Assembly (NCBI GenBank): GCA_020635175.1
Contig: JACKAH010000016.1
Span: forward strand, 1 to 33,107
Length of the DNA: 33,107 nt
Source of the DNA: Deltaproteobacteria bacterium
GTDB taxonomy: Bacteria > Bdellovibrionota_C > UBA2361 > J135
Direction: 5' to 3'
The translations under genes were made by a program, and so were the position numbers. Positions 23,788 to 32,138 of this stretch are shown here, in pieces. The notes below the pieces were generated by a model. It had not been told where the DNA came from and searched no databases. It saw nothing but the letters and a program-made list of their open reading frames with translations. Each line of letters opens with the position of its first letter. Position 1 is the first letter of the stretch.

Positions 23788-24981
23788 ATGAAGCATTTAT
23801 CTAGACAACTTTTCCTAGCTTTATTAGCGTTATGTCTATCGAGCTGTAGCATCTCTAATCAACAAGAAGCTTTTATGCCAACTAAAACAAAAGCGATTAT
23901 TTTTATACCTGGGTTTAAGGGCAGCTTTTTAGCTAATCAACATGGCTATAAGCGCTGGGTTACTGCTGAGCAAGCCATTTTTGGAACAACCTCCCTCGCC
24001 TTACCAAATGAAGATATAGGCATAAGAAACGAGGAGCTAACTGATGCTGGCGTAATTCATGAGGTACCAATCGTACCTTTTCTCTACTCTCAACGTGTTT
24101 ATAAAAGCATCCTCTCATTCCTAAAGAAAAAACTTCCTCAATATTCAATCGTAGAGTTTAGCTATGATTGGCGAGTCGATTTTATTGATACACTAAAGAG
24201 ACTAGATCAAACCATTCTTGATTTAAGAGCGAGTGGAGTAAAATCAATCTCTATAATTGCTCATAGCATGGGTGGCATGCTTACTACTCACTACTTACGC
24301 TATGGCCTTCAAGATCCAAGCGATGCACAAGAAAATTGGTATGGTTTGAAAAATATTGATTCAGTTGTTTTTGCAGGAACCCCATTTCAAGGAAGCTTAG
24401 AGATCTTCGATGATATGCAATGGGGACTTTTAACTGGAATAAATAGCTCACTTTTAAATGCCGAAGCCTACTCCTCATTTCTAACTAGTTACTATTTATT
24501 GCCAACAACAGAGCAGCTATCAGTACTGAATCAACAAGATCAAAAAATCGACATCTACGATGTTTCAAACTGGCACAAGAACAAATGGGGACTATTTTCA
24601 AATTATAGCCATGAAGCTGCTAAGTTTGAATTTACAAAATTCTATCTAAATAGAGCATCTGAATATCATGCACTCAGAAATAGTAGTTCCAATGTGGCTC
24701 CAGGTAAATTTATAAAGATCTTAAACATCGTTGGAATTGGCCTAAAAACACAAAATATTGCTCAATGGAATGAAGAAAAACGTAAGTTACGCTTTAGAAC
24801 CTTTTCAGAGCATGAAGAGGCAAAACTTGATGGAGATATAGTAGTAACAGCAAGATCCGCAGAGCTGCCTGAATCCTTAAAGCAGAACTTCAGCAATGAA
24901 ACTATCTATACCAAGCAGAACCATGTAACCCTTTTTCGCGACGGATTAGTTAAGGCGGCGTTGCTCAAGCATTTTTCTTAA
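23788..24981 (+). CDS. LCAT-like lipase/acyltransferase, lipoprotein
   Basis: 397 aa with a lipoprotein signal (lipobox CLSSC). The alpha/beta hydrolase pattern follows the lecithin:cholesterol acyltransferase family: oxyanion-side IFIPGFKGS near residue 36, FSYDWRVDF, nucleophile S160 in AHSMGG, then D350 in DGDIVV and H379 in QNHVTLF as the rest of the triad. Such enzymes deacylate or transacylate phospholipids or other esters; a membrane-anchored periplasmic or surface lipase is the likely role. The start is supported by the signal peptide although no ribosome site is present (leaderless message possible). It begins about 100 bases after the 6S-like RNA and precedes the collagen-like gene on the same strand. 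Confidence 0.83.
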   Translation: MKHLSRQLFLALLALCLSSCSISNQQEAFMPTKTKAIIFIPGFKGSFLANQHGYKRWVTAEQAIFGTTSLALPNEDIGIRNEELTDAGVIHEVPIVPFLYSQRVYKSILSFLKKKLPQYSIVEFSYDWRVDFIDTLKRLDQTILDLRASGVKSISIIAHSMGGMLTTHYLRYGLQDPSDAQENWYGLKNIDSVVFAGTPFQGSLEIFDDMQWGLLTGINSSLLNAEAYSSFLTSYYLLPTTEQLSVLNQQDQKIDIYDVSNWHKNKWGLFSNYSHEAAKFEFTKFYLNRASEYHALRNSSSNVAPGKFIKILNIVGIGLKTQNIAQWNEEKRKLRFRTFSEHEEAKLDGDIVVTARSAELPESLKQNFSNETIYTKQNHVTLFRDGLVKAALLKHFS

Positions 24982-25068
24982 AATTTGATTATCGATAGTA
25001 TCAGAGCTATTATCCCTACTGGTTAGGTGGTGACTCTAGAGTTATCAAGCAGTTAACGAGGTACCGCC

Positions 25069-25863
25069 ATGAAGTTCATATCAACCACCCTGTGTATTTT
25101 ATCCCTACTAGTACAAACGCACGTAGCAGAAGCACAGGTTTCTAAGCAGACATTTAGAGCACTTGCCAACAAAGTTAAACGCATAAGCAAGCGCAGTCAG
25201 AAAAACAATAAGACTATAAATTCTCTAAATTTGCAGTATGCAAGCATCAACGGCCAAATTGCTGGTCTATCAAGTCAGATAACTGCCCTTGGTGATATTA
25301 GTGGCATCATCGGGCCTCAGGGGCCACAAGGCCCTCAAGGACCGACAGGACCACAAGGACCAGTTGGACCACAGGGCCCAGTTGGACCACAGGGCCCTAC
25401 TGGAAATACTGGTGTACAGGGACCTCAGGGTCCACAAGGGCCTGCTGGTGGCGTCAATACAAATAGTTTAGAGACATTTGTTTTCGGTGTAGCCGATGCG
25501 TCAAACTTAATTATTGATGATGTAACCTTACAAAACAAAACTCTCTGCTTTTCATCTGGTCATCAGTTAATTAATACCGGCCAATTCATTAATGGAACGA
25601 ATTCAAATTTTGTTGGTACAGTTGTTCCAGTTGACTCAACTGTCGATCAATTTGATTTTAGTTCAGTTGCTGGCTTTGCTAGTGGAGTTCCAAATTCAAT
25701 CCACTCCTTTGTGGCAAACACTCCAAATGCTCAAGGTAAAAGAAACTGGCGTGTAATATATGGATGCGCTGTCCCTGCAGCTCCTGGAAGCATTCAGGTT
25801 CCTGTAAACGTATCAAATGCTGGGAGATGCGCCGGTAGATTAGTTGTGACCTGTATAGACTAG
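25069..25863 (+). CDS. Secreted collagen-like protein
   Basis: 264 aa. A signal peptide (about 1-22, ending AEA) is followed by a basic helical region (about 23-75, RALANKVKRISKRSQKNNK, probably a trimerisation coiled coil), then 15 Gly-X-Y triplets (about 82-126; GPQ, GPT, GPV, GPA units) that should form a short collagen triple helix. A C-terminal beta-rich head (127-264) has three cysteines in its last 110 residues. This stalk-and-head layout is typical of bacterial collagen-like adhesins and bacteriophage fibres; no phage genes are near. GAGG 7 bases before the ATG. It lies after the lipase gene on the same strand, 87 bases away. Confidence 0.78.
   Translation: MKFISTTLCILSLLVQTHVAEAQVSKQTFRALANKVKRISKRSQKNNKTINSLNLQYASINGQIAGLSSQITALGDISGIIGPQGPQGPQGPTGPQGPVGPQGPVGPQGPTGNTGVQGPQGPQGPAGGVNTNSLETFVFGVADASNLIIDDVTLQNKTLCFSSGHQLINTGQFINGTNSNFVGTVVPVDSTVDQFDFSSVAGFASGVPNSIHSFVANTPNAQGKRNWRVIYGCAVPAAPGSIQVPVNVSNAGRCAGRLVVTCID
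25360..25395 (+). repeat. Exact 18-bp tandem duplication in the collagen tract
   Basis: The unit CCAGTTGGACCACAGGGC occurs twice in tandem without a mismatch, adding six residues (two Gly-X-Y triplets). It marks recent slippage within the repeat and keeps the frame. Confidence 0.8.
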
Positions 25864-25892
25864 TCCGATATCGTTACCTTAAATAAGAACCT

Positions 25893-25929
25893 CGAGGGCC
25901 ACACGATTCGTAAGAATCGGTGGCCCTCG
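25893..25929. terminator. Long hairpin between the collagen-like and GC-rich lipoprotein genes
   Basis: CGAGGGCCA (25893-25901) pairs with TGGCCCTCG (25921-25929) and, after a small internal loop, CGATTC pairs with GAATCG around GTAA. On the minus strand it is followed by the T-rich GAGGTTCTTATTT, which suits termination of the gene at 25961. It also lies 30 bases after the collagen-like gene. Confidence 0.65.
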
Positions 25930-25960
25930 TTGCTATTCCCTCCTGCAGCTCTGAGCGGAC

Positions 25961-26632
25961 TCAGTTCTGCAAGACCTCGAACGGCAGTTCGAGCGAGGTC
26001 TTGAACCCGCAGGGCAGGTTGACCTCCGCACGAACCGTCCAGAAGCCCTCCACCGGGGGAATCCACTCCTCCTGGAGCGACCCCGGCATGATCGTCACCG
26101 AATCGATCAGCGGCGGACCGTTGCCGTCATCGAGAGTCATCACGAAGATTCCCCCCGTATGCGGCGTCTGATTGATGAAGGTGATCAGATCGAGTACCAG
26201 CGGTTGCGCGACGATGCCGAAGTCCTGCCCCTCGGGCAAACTGACGCCGAGCTCGCACGGAGTCGAACCGAGGACGATGAAGAACCCGCTCGGCGAGAAC
26301 TGCTGTCTCACCGGATCGAATCCGACGATCTCGTAAACCCCGGGCGGCAGCGAGAGCGCGACCGTCCCGAGACCGGTCAGGTCGGACTGGAACTGCGCGA
26401 CCGAAACGCCGATGTCGTTGAAGACCTCGAAGCTCGCGCCGGAGATCGGCATGTTGGTATCGACCTCGCGCAGCTCGACGGCGAGCACGTTGTTGGCGAA
26501 GACCGTCTGCGAAACGAAGCTGACGAAGACCTCCGTCTGCTGCGGAGCCATGCCGTTGTTGCCCCCGCCGCCGCCTCCGCAAGCGCTGAGGGTGCTGAGC
26601 AGGATCAGGAAGATCAGGGTGTGGAAGCGCAT
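25961..26632 (-). CDS. GC-rich lipoprotein with carboxypeptidase-regulatory-like domain
   Basis: 223 aa from ATG 26632, with AAAGGGGGG upstream; the longer frame to 26785 runs through AT-rich DNA and would bury the signal. The signal MRFHTLIFLILLSTLSAC ends in a lipobox followed by six Gly. The mature part carries a stretch like a CarboxypepD_reg/SdrD B-type fold (LAVELREVDTNMPISGASFEVFNDIGVSVAQF ... SLPPGVYEIVGFDP). Third-position GC is high, unlike the lipase and collagen genes nearby, marking it as acquired. Anchored outer-membrane or periplasmic protein of unknown role. Confidence 0.68.
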   Translation of the reverse strand: MRFHTLIFLILLSTLSACGGGGGGNNGMAPQQTEVFVSFVSQTVFANNVLAVELREVDTNMPISGASFEVFNDIGVSVAQFQSDLTGLGTVALSLPPGVYEIVGFDPVRQQFSPSGFFIVLGSTPCELGVSLPEGQDFGIVAQPLVLDLITFINQTPHTGGIFVMTLDDGNGPPLIDSVTIMPGSLQEEWIPPVEGFWTVRAEVNLPCGFKTSLELPFEVLQN

Positions 26633-27082
26633 CAAATGGCCCCCCTTTCGTGAAAAAGAACCGTGAAACGGGCGGCGTAAACATACAGAAAAATATATGC
26701 TTAAGACGCCCGTAAAAATAGATACCGGACTAGCTTGCAGCCTGATACAACATAAGGGGCTACAAACTAGTCGCTTTAAGAGCAACTACTCATATTCATG
26801 TTGTTGCGTGATTAAAAGAAAGAAACTGGAACTATAGACATCGTAGACCCCACAGAAAACAATTTTAACATGGGCAAAAATGCTAAGCGAATCTCGCAAA
26901 TTTCGGTAAAAACAGAGCATTTTTGAATTTTTTACTCCCTAATGATACATCTGAGCTGTTAGATTGACCTCTCAATCTGTGGCTAGGGTATAAGATCTTA
27001 TCTGCTTTCGTCTTTTAAGTACGCCTCGGGTACTTTGAAGGCCGAAGCTATCTCTCCTCCTCTTTCATGAGGGTTTTCAACC
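26633..27082. other. Non-coding gap between two GC-rich genes
   Basis: About 450 bases, mostly AT-rich. It contains a possible promoter of the lipoprotein gene between the 7-bp arms ACGGGCG (26668-26674) and CGCCCGT (26707-26713), an AAAAATGCT/AGCATTTTT stem (26876-26924) with a T-run that could be a terminator, and a small hairpin AAGTAC/GTACTT at about 27016-27034 in the leader of the transporter gene. No gene is supported. Confidence 0.4.
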
Positions 27083-27952
27083 ATGACGCGTCTGCAACTG
27101 AAGCTGACCCTGATCGCGATCGTGCTGTTCCTGGGTTCAGGTGGTGGGCTCGTCAAGGGTCTTCTGCCACTCACAATCGTGACCATCATCTGGCTAAGAG
27201 CGCTACAAGCCTGCCTCGTGCAGTGGTGGCTTAGCCGCAGGGTGTTCCCGTTTCTCTTCAAGCGAGCAAGCTACATCGCTGCCTTCTGGATCCTTCTGGC
27301 CAACTCCTTCTTCGTGTGGGGAGTGGCGTGGGGTCCGATCGGCTACGCGTTTCTGTACTCCTGCAGCGGGCCGGTTTACACCGCCGCACTCGCATGGCTT
27401 TTCGACAAACGAAAGCCGAGCGGCTGGGAGAGAAGTGCGATGCTTGCTCTAGTTGGCGTCGCTTCGTATGTCGCCTTCTTCGAGAGCCTCGCGCTAACTG
27501 CTAAGCTGGGTGTACTCTGGGCTGCTCTGGCTGGATTCTTTCTGGCGATGTTTCTACGTTCACAAGAAAATGTCTTTCCACCCGAAAGACGTGCAGGCAG
27601 CGTTGTGCTAGCGAATGCGGTCGTCGCATACATCGGCATTATGCTGATACCAACCGGGATCGTAGACCTGTTCGCCCTAGCTCACGCAACTCCGCGCATG
27701 TGGCTTTACATAGTCGCACTTGGCGTGTGTCAAAGCGGACTCGGCTTTCGCTGGATGGCAATCGCTCAGGGTCAGATCGGCAGAAAGGTGGCATACTGCG
27801 TGATCCTGGCCTCACTCGTCGCACCCTTTATGGGGTTGATCTTGGCCAATGACCAACCGAACATGAGCGAGTACTGTATAGCGCTCGTAATACACGGCAT
27901 GGTTGCAATGGCTGTGCGCGACTCACTCAGAGCAGCTCCAGCGAGGAGATGA
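27083..27952 (+). CDS. DMT-superfamily (EamA-like) transporter
   Basis: 289 aa with about ten hydrophobic segments, as in EamA/DMT transporters: LTLIAIVLFLGSGG, a helix from residue 50, then FWILLANSFFVWGVAW and FLYSCSGPVYTAALAWLF (the usual end of the first repeat) and, after FDKRKPSGWE, a second set ending LASLVAPFMGLILAN. Such proteins move small metabolites, often amino acids or nucleotide derivatives; the substrate is unknown. Codon third positions are GC-rich (34 of 60 bases G or C in a sample line) while flanking DNA is AT-rich, so the gene looks acquired. GAGGG stands 9 bases before the ATG. A perfect 10-bp hairpin follows the stop. Confidence 0.75.
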   Translation: MTRLQLKLTLIAIVLFLGSGGGLVKGLLPLTIVTIIWLRALQACLVQWWLSRRVFPFLFKRASYIAAFWILLANSFFVWGVAWGPIGYAFLYSCSGPVYTAALAWLFDKRKPSGWERSAMLALVGVASYVAFFESLALTAKLGVLWAALAGFFLAMFLRSQENVFPPERRAGSVVLANAVVAYIGIMLIPTGIVDLFALAHATPRMWLYIVALGVCQSGLGFRWMAIAQGQIGRKVAYCVILASLVAPFMGLILANDQPNMSEYCIALVIHGMVAMAVRDSLRAAPARR

Positions 27953-27975
27953 CAACCGCAAGGTACTACAGCCAG

Positions 27976-28010
27976 GCGTCGCCCCAAACCTTCGAGGTAC
28001 GGGGCGACGC
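27976..28010. terminator. Perfect 10-bp hairpin between the transporter and ettA
   Basis: GCGTCGCCCC (27976-27985) pairs perfectly with GGGGCGACGC (28001-28010) with a 15-base loop. There is no T-run. It lies between the 3' ends of two convergent genes and is the GC-rich island's own terminator in appearance. Confidence 0.6.
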
Positions 28011-28060
28011 TGACGCTGATTCAGATAAGGTTCTACGGAGAGATAGCGTTGCCTAGCTTA

Positions 28061-29740
28061 TTAGGCTGCAAGCTTACGATACTTAATACGCTTTGGTTTA
28101 AGCGCTTCATCACCAAGACGTTTTTTCTTATCAGCTTCATAGTCTTGAAAGTTCCCTTCCACTAAAACTACTTCACTATCACCTTCAAATGCCATGATAT
28201 GTGTACATATTCTATCTAAGAACCAACGATCGTGGCTGATTACAAGTGCACAACCAGCAAAACTCAAAAGCGCTTCTTCCAACGCTCGCAAAGTATTTAC
28301 GTCTAGATCGTTCGATGGTTCGTCTAAAAGCAAAACGTTATGACTACCCTTTAATAGTTTAGCCATATGCACACGGTTTCGCTCTCCACCTGAGAGAACT
28401 CCTACTTTTTTCTGCTGATCAGAACCGGTAAAGTTAAATCTACTGCAGTAAGCTCTCGAGTTAACCTCCTTGCTTCCAAGTAATACATCTTCTTTACCAC
28501 CGGAGATCTCTTCCCAAACACTCTTCTCAGAATCTAAGTCATCACGCATCTGATCTACATAACCAAGCGAAACACTCTGTCCTAAGTTAATCTCACCTGC
28601 ATCCGGCTTTTCTTGTCCAGTAATAAGTCTAAAAAGTGTTGATTTACCAGCGCCGTTACCACCGATAATACCAACAATACTTCCAGGACGAATATCAAAG
28701 CTTAGATTTTCAAATAGAAGTTTGTCTCCATATGATTTGGTGATACCAGAAGCACGAATTACATCATCACCAAGACGTGGTCCTGGCGGAATGTATATCT
28801 CCATCTGTGCAATCTTTTCAGGAGTATTCTCAGATAGAAGCTGTTCATATGAACTGATACGAGCTTTGCTTTTAGCATGCCGAGCTCTTGGAGCCATCTT
28901 GATCCACTCTAATTCGCGTTGCAATGTTTTACGTCGAGCACTTTCCTGCTTCTCTTCATTTGCAAGCCGTTTTTCTTTCTGATCAAGCCAGGAGGAATAG
29001 TTTCCTTTCCAAGGAATACCTTGTCCACGATCTAACTCTAGAATCCAACCTGCTGTGTTATCTAAAAAGTATCTATCGTGAGTTACCGCGATGACAGTTC
29101 CTGGATATTCATTTAGATATTGCTCTAACCACTGCACAGATTCAGCATCTAGATGGTTTGTCGGCTCATCTAACAACAAAATATCAGGCTTACTGAGTAA
29201 CAATCGACAAAGTGCAACACGCCTTCTCTCACCACCTGAAAGATTTTCAACTCCTTGGTCACCAGCTGGAAGTCTAAGAGCATCCATCGCGACTTCTAGG
29301 ATATGATCTATTTCCCAACCGTTTACTGCTTCAATTTTTTCCTGAACTTTTGCTTGCTCATCAATTAGAGCTTCCATTGCTTCAGGAGTAATGTCTGGAT
29401 TGGCAAATTCATTTCCAATCTCGTCAAATCTTTTTAGAAGACCACTTAAATCTCCCAATCCATCAAGAACATTTTCTTTAACAGTTTTAGAATTATCTAA
29501 CTCTGGTTCTTGCTCTAAAAATCCAATTGTTGTCTTTTCATCAACGTTTCGATCGCCGATGAAGTCTTTGTCTTTTCCAGCAATAATTCTCAAAAGAGTG
29601 GACTTACCTGCCCCATTCAAACCAAGCACACCGATCTTTGCCCCATAAAAGAAAGAGAGGCTGATGTCCTTAATTATCTTCTTATCAGGGGGAACAGTTT
29701 TAGCAACTTTATGCATGCTAAAAAGAATTTCTTCACTCAT
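28061..29740 (-). CDS. ettA: Energy-dependent translational throttle protein EttA (ABC-F)
   Basis: 559 aa, family length. Two ABC ATPase domains in one chain: Walker A GLNGAGKST and GGNGAGKST, signatures NLSGGERRR and VLSGGERNR, and Walker B DILLLDEPTNHLD and NVLLLDEPSNDLD, joined by the P-site interaction motif linker of ABC-F proteins (WLDQKEKRLANEEKQESARRKTLQ). The N-terminus MSEEILFSMHKVAKTVPPDKKIIKDIS and the overall length match EttA rather than Uup or antibiotic-resistance ABC-F proteins. It binds the ribosomal E site and gates entry into elongation according to ATP:ADP. It is on the minus strand after the DUF2779 gene, with an 89-base gap. Confidence 0.95.
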   Translation of the reverse strand: MSEEILFSMHKVAKTVPPDKKIIKDISLSFFYGAKIGVLGLNGAGKSTLLRIIAGKDKDFIGDRNVDEKTTIGFLEQEPELDNSKTVKENVLDGLGDLSGLLKRFDEIGNEFANPDITPEAMEALIDEQAKVQEKIEAVNGWEIDHILEVAMDALRLPAGDQGVENLSGGERRRVALCRLLLSKPDILLLDEPTNHLDAESVQWLEQYLNEYPGTVIAVTHDRYFLDNTAGWILELDRGQGIPWKGNYSSWLDQKEKRLANEEKQESARRKTLQRELEWIKMAPRARHAKSKARISSYEQLLSENTPEKIAQMEIYIPPGPRLGDDVIRASGITKSYGDKLLFENLSFDIRPGSIVGIIGGNGAGKSTLFRLITGQEKPDAGEINLGQSVSLGYVDQMRDDLDSEKSVWEEISGGKEDVLLGSKEVNSRAYCSRFNFTGSDQQKKVGVLSGGERNRVHMAKLLKGSHNVLLLDEPSNDLDVNTLRALEEALLSFAGCALVISHDRWFLDRICTHIMAFEGDSEVVLVEGNFQDYEADKKKRLGDEALKPKRIKYRKLAA

Positions 29741-29829
29741 ATAAAATCCATAAAAATTTTGTTTAAACTCCCCCTTAATCAGCCAGGCTAATTAAGTAAT
29801 TGGGCCGGGATAAATGTAAGATAAAAATG

Positions 29830-31641
29830 CTACCAGTTCAATCCAAACAGTTTTCGCCAGTGGATCCAAATGATAACCATAGCCATGGTATCAAGCTCGC
29901 AATACTGCAATAGAAGTTTTGACCAATTTTCTTTAATTTCAGGTTGGCCTCGAGACAAACCATACATCATCTCTTGATAAGCCGTCATCGCGCCTGTGCC
30001 CTCTTTAACTACCTGAGAGGCTCCACCGATTTGAATATCAGGTAAAGACTCATATGGACTTAAAATCTGATCTTCTTCTTTTACTAGCAGGTTTTTTAAG
30101 AAAGAGATCTCCCAAAGGTAAGGATTATGATTCCAAACAGCTGGCAAAACGTATTTAATTGAGGTCTTACCTTTCATCTCAGGATGAAAGTAATTCTCAA
30201 GGCAAAGCTTATTCATATCAACAAGTCTACCTGCACTGTCTTTATCAACAGTCACTTCGTCGATCCAATCCCTAAGTTCAGAATCTACATACCCATAGTC
30301 TACCATCTGACGCTTAATGTCTTTGAGAACTCTATTCTCATGATCTGCCCACATAAAGATAGTTCCAGAATCAGAGATAGCGCGTTTTAAAGTTTGTGCG
30401 AATTCAAATGAGGGAAAGGAATCATTGAGATTGATCCATTCTTTATGTTCAGGTGCAGTACCTGGAGCACTAATGGTATGCATACTCCACTGAAATGCTA
30501 TCTGTTCATATGGTCGCATATCTTTATGATATGGAATCGCTGATGTAGATGTCTCAAAATCTATAAAATGAAGTGGATATCTATACGTCTCTAGAACTCG
30601 CTCAAACCCAGGGTTAACGTATTCTTGTTGATCCTTCGTGCAAGCAATCTGTAGGGCCTGTCGCTCTCCCCGCTTACCTTTTATAACCTCCTCAGGAATA
30701 TCAAATAGTGAAACTTTCTTTTGAGCGATTAACTCATCAAAAAGAAACTTGCCATTAAGTTTTAATGCTCCACCAAAATAAAGATCAAAGATGTGAGGCT
30801 TAACATCTGCGATGTCCTTCCAGCACTCATGATAGCCGTCTGATGGCTCACCAAGATTAAATTCACAATCTTTACAATGTTTACCTAAATGATATTGAGT
30901 GCGAACTAGCTCAGGATTTAGCAACTTCACAAATTTATTTGACTCAAGCTTCACTAGAGGTGCAACGAATTCGATAGCTTCCTCTACATTTACTTTTGTC
31001 AAAAAATGATTGTGAATTAATTCCTCTGCATTTCCTGTAAATCTAACCTGAAAGACTTCAGCATTTTTCGTTTCAATTTTTTCGATCTGAAACAATGATG
31101 CTAGTGAATCAATCTTTGTAGTTTTCGCCTTATCGGGCAGCATCAAATATGGAATTATAGTTAGTTTAGGGTGTTGCTCTTTGAGCACCTGATACTGAAA
31201 TGCAATATCTTCGATATACTCCTGCCATTCAGATTTGATTCCTCCTCTTTTACTTAGAATTGGATTCTCCTCTTCTGAGCTATAGGATTTAGATTTTACT
31301 TCTATGAGCTCAACAGTGCTGTTTTTCTTTATCAGTATATCTACGGCTACAAGCATACCTTCATGTAAAAAAACAGGTTCAAATAATGTAACCTGCTCCT
31401 TATCCATTTCAAGCGCTGTCTTTGCTAATGCAGCCTCCACACCATCAGCCATCCCAATATAAATCCCACCGGGATGAATCACTCGCGCCATCTCACCAAC
31501 GATATGACCACCCTCTTTTAGGAATTCTAAATAATCGTTGCCGGAGATCTTTGAGTTGTATTTTTGCTTTGTGTAATAAAGTTTAGTTGGACACTCTCGT
31601 GCCACTTTATAATCAGTTTTAGTAAGGAGATTTTTTGACAT
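29830..31641 (-). CDS. DUF2779 protein: Cas4/AddB-like nuclease plus DEDD exonuclease-like domain
   Basis: 603 aa from ATG 31641 (MSKNLL). The N-terminal half resembles the PD-(D/E)xK nucleases with an Fe-S cluster (Cas4, AddB): a first cysteine in the typical place (YKVARECPTKLYY, C17), the catalytic D101 and E114-x-K116 (ELIEVKSKSY), and a later Cys group C256, C259 and C273 (HCKDCEF, HECW) that could complete a 4Fe-4S site. The C-terminal half is the DUF2779 domain with DEDD-type exonuclease features (HFIDFETSTS, D361 and E363; YGYVDSELRD downstream). The biological role of DUF2779 proteins is not established; DNA repair or defence is plausible. No CRISPR array or helicase lies beside it. 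Confidence 0.72.
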   Translation of the reverse strand: MSKNLLTKTDYKVARECPTKLYYTKQKYNSKISGNDYLEFLKEGGHIVGEMARVIHPGGIYIGMADGVEAALAKTALEMDKEQVTLFEPVFLHEGMLVAVDILIKKNSTVELIEVKSKSYSSEEENPILSKRGGIKSEWQEYIEDIAFQYQVLKEQHPKLTIIPYLMLPDKAKTTKIDSLASLFQIEKIETKNAEVFQVRFTGNAEELIHNHFLTKVNVEEAIEFVAPLVKLESNKFVKLLNPELVRTQYHLGKHCKDCEFNLGEPSDGYHECWKDIADVKPHIFDLYFGGALKLNGKFLFDELIAQKKVSLFDIPEEVIKGKRGERQALQIACTKDQQEYVNPGFERVLETYRYPLHFIDFETSTSAIPYHKDMRPYEQIAFQWSMHTISAPGTAPEHKEWINLNDSFPSFEFAQTLKRAISDSGTIFMWADHENRVLKDIKRQMVDYGYVDSELRDWIDEVTVDKDSAGRLVDMNKLCLENYFHPEMKGKTSIKYVLPAVWNHNPYLWEISFLKNLLVKEEDQILSPYESLPDIQIGGASQVVKEGTGAMTAYQEMMYGLSRGQPEIKENWSKLLLQYCELDTMAMVIIWIHWRKLFGLNW

Positions 31642-31702
31642 GCTTAAACCTAGCACCTCTACAGATAGAGGTCACTAGGATTAAGCCTTTTGAGAATCTT
31701 TG

Positions 31703-32059
31703 TTAGCGATTGAGAATTCTAGCGATGTTATTTTTTAGAACATCTTGTAACTCTTGAATATAGTTTCTAACACGTGGAAAACTCTCAGCTGAGATGTTTG
31801 GCATCTTATTGTATAGAGCCCTTAGATCTTGGTAATAACTTTTCATAACCTTATCAAATAGATTCATTGATTGGTTATAGAAATTTCTTTTCCTTGCATC
31901 TGACACATTTGGCAAATCTGAAAACTTTTCAGCCATTGAATCTTTGAGAATATTCTCAAAGCGCAATTTTGCATTTTTATGTACGAGCTTAGAAAAATCA
32001 GCGTTGTTACTTGGTTCAGTTTGATTTGTACCAGCAACTCGAAATGATGAGATATTCAT
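31703..32059 (-). CDS. Small hypothetical protein, 118 aa
   Basis: Starts at ATG 32059 with ribosome site GGGGAG, which decides against the longer frame to 32089. It is not recognised. The chain is mainly helical and amphipathic (SKLVHKNAKLRFENILKDSMAEKF, FDKVMKSYYQDLRALYNKMP, RNYIQELQDVLKNNIARILNR), with no signal peptide or membrane helix. It lies between the polyketide synthase and DUF2779 genes on the same strand; gaps of about 60-80 bases make cotranscription possible but not certain. Confidence 0.55.
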   Translation of the reverse strand: MNISSFRVAGTNQTEPSNNADFSKLVHKNAKLRFENILKDSMAEKFSDLPNVSDARKRNFYNQSMNLFDKVMKSYYQDLRALYNKMPNISAESFPRVRNYIQELQDVLKNNIARILNR

Positions 32060-32138
32060 AATTTCTCCCCTAAAATTAACACACACCAACTAATCGCATT
32101 TTTTCAATTGGAGTTGCTAAAAAATATTGTGAGGAGAT

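Noticed and set aside
26127..26684. 185-codon minus and 164-codon plus ORFs over the GC-rich lipoprotein
   Set aside because: Both are out-of-frame shadows in GC-rich DNA; only the frame with signal peptide and lipobox (25961-26632) has codon-position bias and a ribosome site.
26633..26785. N-terminal extension of the GC-rich lipoprotein to 26785
   Set aside because: It runs through AT-rich DNA, has no ribosome site, and would place the lipoprotein signal internally.
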